Assembly (NCBI GenBank): GCA_963797485.1
Contig: CAWCPF010000001.1
Span: forward strand, 256,784 to 320,783
Direction: 5' to 3'
DNA from: CAWAND01 sp963797485
GTDB taxonomy: Bacteria; Chloroflexota; Anaerolineae; Anaerolineales; E44-bin32
DNA length: 64,000 nt
The notes under the pieces were generated by a model. It was not told the DNA's origin. It was given only the letters and a program-made list of their open reading frames with translations, and did no database searches. This document shows positions 56,828 to 64,000 of this stretch, piece by piece (within the stretch, counting starts at the first letter, position 1; the number at the start of each line of letters is the position of its first letter). A program made the translations under genes and the position numbers.

Positions 56828-57752
56828 ATGCTTAACATCGTCGGAAGGCGCTACTGGTTCTTTGGGCTGTCGCTTCTGGTCATTATCCCCGGTATGATCG
56901 CTCTGGCACTGTGGGGCTTTCCTTTGGCGATTGACTTCACGGGCGGCAGCTTGCTGGAGGTGGATTTCCCGCCCGGAAACGTGCCCCAGCCGGCTGAGAT
57001 CGTCAGCCTGTACCAGGATCTGGGGTTCGGCGACGCCATCGCCCAGACATCGGGAACCAGCAGCCTGCTGGTGCGCAGCCAGCAGATTGACCAGAACGAC
57101 ATGGCGGCGATCGTCGATGAGATGAACAGCCGGTTCAACACCCAGGTGACAGTGCTCACCTTCGATTCGGTCGGTCCATCCATCGGCGCACAGGTGGCCG
57201 AGCGGGCGGCGGGAGCGGTGGGATTGGCCACGCTCGGCATCCTGGGCTTCATCACCTATGCCTTTCGAGGCGTCAAGCATGCCTTTCGCTACGGCTTGGC
57301 GGCGATCATTGCCATGCTCCACGACGTGGCCGTGGTGATTGGGGTGGAGGCCTTCCTAGGGCATTTCTTGGGCTGGCAGGTGGACGCGCTCGTTTCTGAC
57401 CGCCCTGCTGACGGTCATCGGTTTCTCGGTGCATGACACGATCGTGGTGTTCGACCGGATCCGAGAGAACTCCAGCCTGCATCGGCGTCTTGACTATGAG
57501 ACGCTGGTGAACCACTCGATCGTGCAGACCCTCGACCGATCCATCAACACGCAGCTCACGGTGGCGCTCACCCTGCTGGCGCTGTTGCTGCTCGGCGGGG
57601 TAACGACGCGGCACTTCGTGACTGTTCTGCTGGTAGGCGTGTTCAGCGGGACGTACTCTTCGATTTTCAATGCCTCGCCCATCCTGGTGGTTTGGGAGAA
57701 CCGCGAGTGGCGCACCTGGTTCCGCCGCCGGGTCTCGGCCGCCGCCAGCTGA
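56828..57752 (+). CDS. secF: Protein translocase subunit SecF (one frameshift)
   Basis: Partner of SecD, about 308 residues. ATG 56828 (MLNIVGRRYWFFGLSLLVII) has AAAGGAGG before it. GFPLAIDFTGGSLLEVDF is the SecF first-loop motif. One extra base near 57391 shifts the frame between FLGWQVDAL and FLTALLTVIGFSVHDTIVV; the conserved VVFDRIRENSSLHRR follows, then the last two helices. The operon ends at a terminator 21 bases downstream. Confidence 0.93.
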
Positions 57753-57772
57753 ATTCGCGCTCCGCCTTAAAA

Positions 57773-57801
57773 CGGCCGCCCCTGAGGCGGCCGATTGTTT
57801 T
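57773..57801 (+). terminator. Intrinsic terminator of secD-secF
   Basis: An 8-bp perfect GC stem (57773-57780 with 57786-57793), 5-base loop, then ATTGTTTT. Confidence 0.8.
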
Positions 57802-57867
57802 ACTGCGGACGGGGGCGCTCCCCCTCACCTCTACCCTCGCCGTTCCCTAGGCGACTCGGCTGACGTC

Positions 57868-58762
57868 GCCCTCTGCCTCACCCCCTGCCCCTCTCCGCCG
57901 GGAGGCGTGACTTCACCCCCCTGGTCCGATGGCGGAGAGGGGGAGATTTCAAAGGGGGACGTGGAACTTCGTTCCCCGTCCCCCTTAGGATTTTCTCCCC
58001 TCCCCCTGGGTTAGCGGCGCAGCGTGATCACTTACCTCAACCCAGGGGGAGGGACCGGGGGTGAGGGTTGAGGATTGCGAAGGAGATGGGGCCGGCCCCA
58101 TCTCCTTGGACCTCTGTCGCCTCATCAAGGTCTTTCTGGCAATCGGGCCAGACACTCCTCGGCCCAGAGGGAGGCGCCAGGGGCGGGGATTGAGGAATGT
58201 GCCCGGCGCCCTCCGCCTCACCCCCTGCCCCCTCTCCGCCGGGAGGCGTGGCTTCACCCCTGGTCCGATGGCGGAGAGGGGGAGATTTCAAAGGGGGACG
58301 GGGAACTTCGTTCCCCGTCCCCCCATATTATTTCCTCCCCTCCCCCTGGGTTCGCGGCCCAGCATGACTACTTACGTCAACCCAGGGGGAGGGACCGGGG
58401 GTGAGGGTTGAGGATTGAGAAGGGGATGGGGCTGGCCCCATCCCCTTGGACCTCTGTCGCCTCATCAAGGTATTTCTGGCAAGCGGGCCAGACACTCCTC
58501 AGCCCAGAGGCAGGCGCCAGGGGCGGGGATTGAGGAATGTGCCCGGTGCCCTCCGCCTCACCCCCTGCCCCCTCTCCGCCTAGAGGCATGACTTCAAGCC
58601 TCGGCTCGACGGCGGAGAGGGGGAGATTTCAAGGGGGGATGGGGAACTTCGTTCCCCATCCCCCCTTAATGTTTCCTCCCCTCCCCCTGGGTTCGCGGCC
58701 CGGCATGACTACTTACGTCAACCCAGGGGGAGGGGCCAGGGGTGGGGGTTGAGGAATGCGCG
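57868..58762. repeat. Tandem array of 340-bp units, each with four GC-rich hairpins
   Basis: Three head-to-tail units start at 57868, 58208 and 58548, exactly 340 bp apart; the third is cut short at about 58762. Each unit has in order: (A) CCCCCTCTCCGCC pairing with GGCGGAGAGGGGG over a loop of about 29; (B) a 14-15-bp stem with loop TTC (57954-57984, 58293-58323, 58633-58665); (C) CCCTCCCCCTGGGTT pairing with AACCCAGGGGGAGGG over a loop of about 27; (D) a palindrome (58080-58107, 58420-58447; absent from unit 3). Stems B and D show compensatory changes between copies. No protein-coding signal is visible. The array sits between the secF terminator and the terminator of the next minus-strand gene, so it appears to be an independent element. 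Confidence 0.9.
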
Positions 58763-58772
58763 GGCCAGAAGC

Positions 58773-58795
58773 AAAAGCGCCCCGGTCGGGGCGCT
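58773..58795 (-). terminator. Intrinsic terminator of the minus-strand surface operon
   Basis: AGCGCCCCG and CGGGGCGCT pair (58776-58784 with 58787-58795) around a 2-base loop; on the minus strand TTTTGC follows. It lies 45 bases after the response-regulator stop at 58840. Confidence 0.75.
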
Positions 58796-58839
58796 CAATC
58801 TGCGGCACCTGGAGAAGGGTCTGGGGGAGATCCGTCCCC

Positions 58840-59821
58840 CTAGCCCGCCCCGGCCCGGCCCTTCATCCCACACGCGGCTTCAAGCAGCCGGATTTGCTCG
58901 GCCATGTCGTCGAGCAGATCTGCGCCCCGATACTGGCCCTCGCGCCCAAACCGCAGCAGCGACAGGCTCTGCGCCAGGCGGGCCACAACCGGCGCCAGCC
59001 GGCCGTCGATTTCCATCGCCGACTTTGAATTCGTCGTCGACAGCGGCTCGATGAGCACGACGCGCTCGACGCCATCCTCCTGCCGGCTGCAGCGCGCTGG
59101 CGCGAAGCTTCAGCCGTTCCCCCGAGAGCTCGATGCTGCGCTCAAGCGGCCCGCCGTTGGCGCTCACCAGGTCGCGCAAGAAGTGGGTGATCGGCCGATC
59201 GGGCGCCACGGAGTCCTCGGCCAGCCAGCGCTCCGCCGCCGGGTTCTTGGGCAGGTTCATCCCGTTGATCGACGCCAGAATGATCCCTTGCGGCAATTGT
59301 GCCAGCAGCTCACGGTAGGTCTTTTCCTGGCGCTGGAGCTGGCGGAAGCGGTCGGTGACCTCATCTTCCAGCATGTCCCCCCGGCGCTTCTGAGCCTTGG
59401 CCATGCGCTGATTGTCCAGCGTCAGCCGGCGAAACTCGATCGCCCGCGACACGGCATTGGAGATCACGCTGATGTGGTCAAACGGCTTGGTTAGGTAGCT
59501 GAACGCCCCGTCGTTGAGGGCTTCGATGGCGTTTTCCATGGTGGCATTGGCGGTGACGATGATGACCTGCATGTTGGGATCGCGTTGTTTGGCCTCGTTC
59601 AAAATCTCCAGGCCGCTGTATCCCGGCATGTTGATGTCAGTCACCACCAGGTCCACCGGATGCCGCAACAGGGCGTCCATGGCTTCCCGGCCGTCGTTGG
59701 CGCGGATCACGGTGTGTCCCAACCGCTCGACCCGGCGCGAGATCAGCTCGAGCATGTCGATTTCGTCCTCGGCCACCAACACGCGGGCCTGCATCGACGA
59801 ACTCGGTCGAGCGCTCATCAT
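58840..59821 (-). CDS. Response regulator with coiled coil and PAS-like domain, no DNA-binding domain (one frameshift)
   Basis: About 327 residues from ATG 59821 (MMSARPSSSMQARVLVAEDE). The receiver domain (about 10-130) has acidic VAEDEIDML, phospho-acceptor VDLVVTDINMPGYSG and Lys in SYLTKPFDH. A coiled coil (RRGDMLEDEVTDRFRQLQRQ) leads to a PAS-like region (AQLPQGIILASINGMNLPKN). The frame changes near 59085; the corrected tail reads MLIEPLSTTNSKSAMEIDGR and ends at 58840. There is no output helix-turn-helix, so it may signal through protein contacts. Its start overlaps the stop of the giant surface protein (ATGA). Confidence 0.85.
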
Positions 59822-62800
59822 GATCTCTCCCCTCGGTCTTTGCGCGCCGCCAGGAGCCACGACAGCCAGGCGAGCGGCAGCAGGAGCTGGGCCCACAGCC
59901 ACAGGCCGCCGCCGGAAAGGTCGGTCGGCCCGGCCGAGGAGGCCGCCATGCCGGCATCGGTGGAGTCTGGCGCCGGCGCGTCGGTGGCCTGGGGGCGGCC
60001 GGCGCGGGGCCGACGTGTCGGTCGGCGAGCCGCCCGCTGCAGGCGTGTCTGTTGCAGCTGCTGGGGTGTCGCTGGCCGCCGCCGGGGTGTCGCTGGCACG
60101 GCGGCCTGGGCGTGTCGCTGGCCGGCACAGGCGTGTCCGTAGCGGTCGCCGACCCGTCAAGCGTCTCGGTGGCGGTGGCCGCTGGTTCGGGCGTGGCGGT
60201 GGCCGTGAGGGCGGGATCCGGCGGCGTGCCTGTCGCCGTGATAGAAGGATCGGGGTCTGGCTGGCCGTCGGCGTCGGCAAATCGACCGGCGTGGCCGTCC
60301 AGGTGGCGGTGGGTGTGTCCGAGGGCGGCGAGACTGCCAAAGCGCTGAAAGCGCCAAGAGCCGAGGAACCTGCCGGGACGTCGATGGTCGAAGTGACGGT
60401 CGCACCCACGCCGTTGTCCGAAGTGATCGTCACGGTCACATCACAGCTCGTCCCCGCGGCGCCCAAGCGGACATCGAAGTTCGGGAAGCCTGCCCCGCCC
60501 TGGGCCAGGTTCCCGGAGTAAACCGGGTTGGCCGTCCGCAGCGTTGCACTCGGAGCTCACGCTGGCCGTGACCACCGTGTTGTAGGCCGTGCCAGGGCCG
60601 TCGTTCCAGAAAAACGCCCTAAAGGTGACGCTTCTTGTTCGCCCCTGGGCTTTCACTGTCGGGGTCAAGCTGGCAGCTCGAGCACCGGCTGGCGAATGCT
60701 GATGGACATCACTGCCTGCGAACACTTAATCAGCAACGGTATTCCGTCGTCGCAAGCCTGATCGGTGTAACTATCGCTATGGGTGCTCGCCATCGTATGT
60801 ATACGTGAAAGTGCCGTTCCCGTCGATTGACGAAGTCCCATGAGAAGGCCCGGAGACAACCTGAATAGTGTTGGGCCCGACAATCCCGTCGATGTCCTGG
60901 TGTATGTCGTGAGGTCGACCGGGCCGCTCCCCCTGGTCGATTCGCCCAGGCCAACAGGATTGGCCGTTGGCACGTCGTTGACTGGGTTGACATGAACGTA
61001 GCAACGGTCGCGGCGGTGACGAAGTCATCGGTGCCGTCGTTGGCGTGATAGGTGAACTGATCGTCGCCATTCCAATCCGGAGCGGGCGTGTAGGTGACGT
61101 CCGTGCCGTTGTTGGTCACCGTCCCGTGTGCCCCGTTGGTGAACGTGAACGCCCCCACCGTGAGCGGGCTGCCCTCGACTGGATCGCTGTCGTTGGGCAG
61201 CACGTCCAGGGGGATGGTGGGCGTGTCATCATTGGTGGTTCCAAACGGCACCCCCGGCGTGCCGTAGTCGACGGCCACCGGCCGGTCGTTGACCGCGTTG
61301 ATGTGGATGGTCACGGTGGCGGGACTGCAGTCGCCGTCCAAATCGCAAACTTGATAATCAAAGCTATCATCCCCACCCATCGTGCTGTTGTAGTTGGCGT
61401 TCGGCGCGTAATCAATCTCGCTGCCGTTGACTGTGGCCGTGCCGTGGGCCGTCGTCAGAGGATCCCCGCCGACAAGGCTAACGGAGCTCACGCCGTCGCC
61501 CAGCCGGCAGCAAATTGTTCCCCATCCAGTCATTGGCCAGAATGTCAAATGAGGGTGCGGGGCTTGGATCTTCATTGATCGTGTAGTTGTCATCATTCGC
61601 CGAGGGGGCATCATCGATCGGCAGAACCGTAACGGACACCGTGGCGATTGACTGAGCTCCAGCACTGTCCTGTACCGTGTATTGGAGGGTGTCCGGGACC
61701 GTCGGTGGGGAGCCGCTGTTCCAGTCGGCGTCCGGCATATAGCTGACCTGTGTCCCACCCACGATAGCTGCGGTGCCGTGTAGGGGATTCGTCACATTCA
61801 CGACTGTGAGTGTGTCACCTGCAACGGTGCCCAGGTCGGCGTCGGTGTCATTCGCCAGCACGTCTATCGTCACCGCCGTGTCCTCGCTGGTGGTGTCGCT
61901 GTCGTCCAATGGCAACCGGCGCATCGTTGACGTTGTTGATCGTCAGGTCGACCGTGCCGATGTCGCACAGCGGCGTCGGGGCACCGTGTCGTCGCACACC
62001 TGATACTGGAACGGATCCGAATTACCGTAGTTCCAGCGCCCCGGTGTAGCTGAAGCTGCCGTCGGCGTTGAGCGTGAAGCCGCCCGCCGCCGCTTCGGCA
62101 GGCGGAACGACCGGCGTCGGATTGATGGTTAGACCGGCGTTCGAAACCGGTTGATTGTCATCATCATAGTCATTGGTCAACACCCCCTGGGCGGTAACGG
62201 TGGCCGTGGCGTCCCTCATCGAACGTGTAGCTGTCGTCCACGGCGACAGGCACGTGGTCCTCTCCGTTGACCGTGATCGTGACCGTCGCGGGCAGAGCTG
62301 CGCCGTGGTAACTGCACAGCCCGCCCGGGTCGCAGGCGCGGTAGGTGAAACTGTCCGTTCCATAGAAGTCGGCATTGGGCGAATACGTGAATCCACCGGA
62401 CGAGTTGGGAAGCAGGCTGCCATTTGTGACATCTGTCACAATCGACATGCTCAGGGCGTCACTGTCAGGGTCATTGTCGTTGCCCAGCACGCCGTCTGGG
62501 TCACCGCCGGCTGTGATTGTCAAGGTCGAAGTCTTCGAAGACCGAGTAGCTGTCTGCGGTGGAGGTAGGCGTGCGGTTGATGTGCACCGTGACCGAGGCG
62601 GCGTTGGAGGTCTGCGCGGGCAGCGGCGTCGTCGTCGTCGACGGTGTAGGCGAAGCTGTCCGTGATGGGCGGCACGCCCGCCACACCTGTGTCGGCCTGG
62701 CGCTGGATCACGCCGGTCCCGGGATCGATGTTGGTGATGGTCCCGTGAGAAGGACCGGTGCCGATGACGATGGTGGATGGAACCAGGTTGCCATCAACGT

Positions 62801-64000
62801 CACCGTCGTTGGCCAGGACATTGATGTCGACACTCTGGCCCTCGTTTACCCATATTTCTCCGCTGCCGGGATCATCCACCGCCACCGGCGGGTCGTTGAC
62901 GGGAACGATGGTTATTGTGACGGTTGCAGGAGGCATTGCAGACAGGAGCGTTCCGTCCGTCGCCCGGTAGGTAAGCTCATCGGTGCCGTTGTAGTTGAGA
63001 GGAGGCGTGTACGTGAAGCCTCCCGTATTGTCGTCAAGACTTAGGCTTAACGGCCCGCCGACCAAGGGGGAAGTGTGGGAGAAGACTCGGACCACGTCAC
63101 CCGTGTTTGGATCGAAGTCATTGACGAGAACTCCATTGGCGGGGTCGACTGTCAGAGTCTGATCCTCATCCACTTGGTAGAAGAGAGGATCCGGATCCAA
63201 AGCTGCCGGGGGCGAAGCGATCGGATCGTCATTGACCACCGGCGGATCGTCGACCAGGATCGTGACTGTGGCCACATTTGAGCTGGCGGCAGCCAAATCG
63301 GTGTCGTGGTAGGTGAAGGTGTCCACGCCATTGAAACCGGGGTTGGGTGTGTAGTCGAAGGAGCCATCGGCGTTGAAGGTGAACCCGGCACCCGTGCGAC
63401 GGCGGGAAGTCGAAGGTGGCCGACAGAGCAAATCGGACGGCAAGTCCGGGTCGGTATCATTGGCCAGCACACCGTTGGCGGCCGACACGTTTAGGATGCC
63501 GCCCTCCCCCACGGTGTAATCCGGGTCGGGCAGGCGACGGATCGTCGTGGGCCACCGGCACGTCGTTGTCATTGGTGATGGTGATGGTCACTGTTCCAGG
63601 GGTGAGACTACATGGCGTCATCCCCGGCAGCTCACAATCCTGATAGCTGAAGGTGTCGGGCCCGAAGTAGTCATGATCGGGCGTGTAGGTGAATGACCCG
63701 TCGGCGCTAAGGCTCACGTTGCCGTGGGACGGGCCCACTTCACCGGCGTGGTATCCACTTGGAATGTGTCGCCCTCGACATCGGTGTCGTAACCTTAGAC
63801 CATTTGCCGCCGACACGGAAAGGTTCCCGAAGTCTTCAAGCATTCTGTAGTAGATCGGATCGGGCGGGTTCAACGGGCCAGTGCCCGGATCGGGATTGGC
63901 CACCGGCAAGTCATCCACCGAACCGACGTCCAGGCTCACCGTCGCCGGACTGAGCGAGGTCAAGGACCCGTCGGAAGCGTAGTAGGTGAAGCTGTCCGGT
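59818..64000 (-). CDS. Giant cadherin-like repeat surface protein, C-terminal part (many frameshifts, 5' end outside window)
   Basis: At least 1,390 residues in the window, running on past base 64000. It is built from about eleven cadherin/VCBS-like repeats of roughly 95 residues, each with the pattern PVAxDD...E...(V)LANDxDxDGD...GTxT...DGSFTYTP...F.GxDSFTY. Examples: VNDPPVAVDD, NVLANDGDVDG, ADGSFDYTPNPGFNGVDTFT. After 60665 follows a CARDB-like domain (VTFRAFFWNDGPGTAYNTVV, TSCDVTVTITSDNGVGATV), a Thr/Pro-rich stretch, and a C-terminal helix (LWLWAQLLLPLAWLSWLLAA) with basic tail RKDRGERS; no LPxTG motif. At least a dozen single-base frame changes occur. Probably a surface adhesin; stop overlaps the regulator start. 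Confidence 0.85.
62424..62441. other. TTGTGA-N6-TCACAA palindrome inside the repeat protein gene
   Basis: Perfect dyad with spacer CATCTG inside coding sequence (repeat text SIVTDVTNG on the minus strand). May be coincidental. Confidence 0.3.

Noticed and set aside
58061..58752. Short open frames within the 340-bp repeats
   Set aside because: They repeat because the DNA repeats, are Pro/Arg/Gly-rich, and have no ribosome sites; hairpin structure explains the sequence better.
57868..58762. CRISPR array
   Set aside because: Units are 340 bp, nearly identical throughout, with no short repeat plus unique spacer pattern and no cas genes.
59818..59900. LPxTG sortase signal on the surface protein
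   Set aside because: The C-terminus has a helix and basic tail but no LPxTG or similar motif before it.

Overview
The window looks like a chromosome segment of a GC-rich bacterium, most probably Chloroflexota (Anaerolineae-like). The reasons are indirect: a Tad/Flp pilus locus with no secretin gene (fits a single-membrane envelope), many polytopic GT-C type membrane glycosyltransferases, a TPR protein carrying arrays of P-x-W-L motifs, Thr/Pro/Ser-rich linkers, GC-rich intergenic hairpin repeats, and start codons very close to TANAAT boxes. No rRNA, tRNA, CRISPR array, insertion sequence or phage gene was recognised.

Layout. 1-2313 (minus): N-terminal part of lon and folC. 2371-6936 (plus): a phosphonate/phosphite-type ABC importer (phnD, phnC and two phnE-like permeases with an unusual outer domain). 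7008-10050: HNH nuclease, an unknown protein, ribosome hibernation factor, ComF. 10088-16307 (minus): Tad pilus operon (tadC, tadB, tadA, cpaE, cpaB) led by a 48-residue Flp pilin with its own promoter, preceded by a DegS/DegU-like two-component pair (16426-18191). 18394-32855: ten consecutive multi-membrane GT-C-like proteins on both strands. 32924-38178 (minus): rpoD and an ABC-2/GldG/DUF4340 export-type operon whose leader holds a terminator-like hairpin. 38596-43578: membrane pyrophosphatase hppA, an eleventh GT-C-like protein, then a relic of a second hppA. 43736-49435: small membrane protein, HDAC-like deacetylase, large TPR/W-L-motif protein, ndk. 49510-52550: rsfS, thpR, CBS-ACT protein, L,D-transpeptidase. 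52620-55264: degenerate kinase-receiver protein divergent from a PP2C/SpoIIE phosphatase, and a P-loop protein. 55340-57752: secD-secF. 57868-58762: tandem 340-bp hairpin repeats. 58840-64000 (minus): a giant cadherin-like repeat surface protein (N-terminus outside the window), translationally coupled to a response regulator.

Surface theme. The Tad pilus, its two-component pair, the glycosyltransferase island, SecDF, L,D-transpeptidase and the giant repeat protein together describe a cell-surface assembly and glycosylation neighbourhood.

Data quality. More than twenty genes, including housekeeping ones (lon, folC, secD, secF, thpR), are interrupted by single-base frame changes while reading normally on both sides. 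I treat these as probable assembly indels and give the whole span as one gene, with the approximate break. The strongest non-coding signal is the 340-bp repeat array, whose stems show paired (compensatory) base changes between copies.
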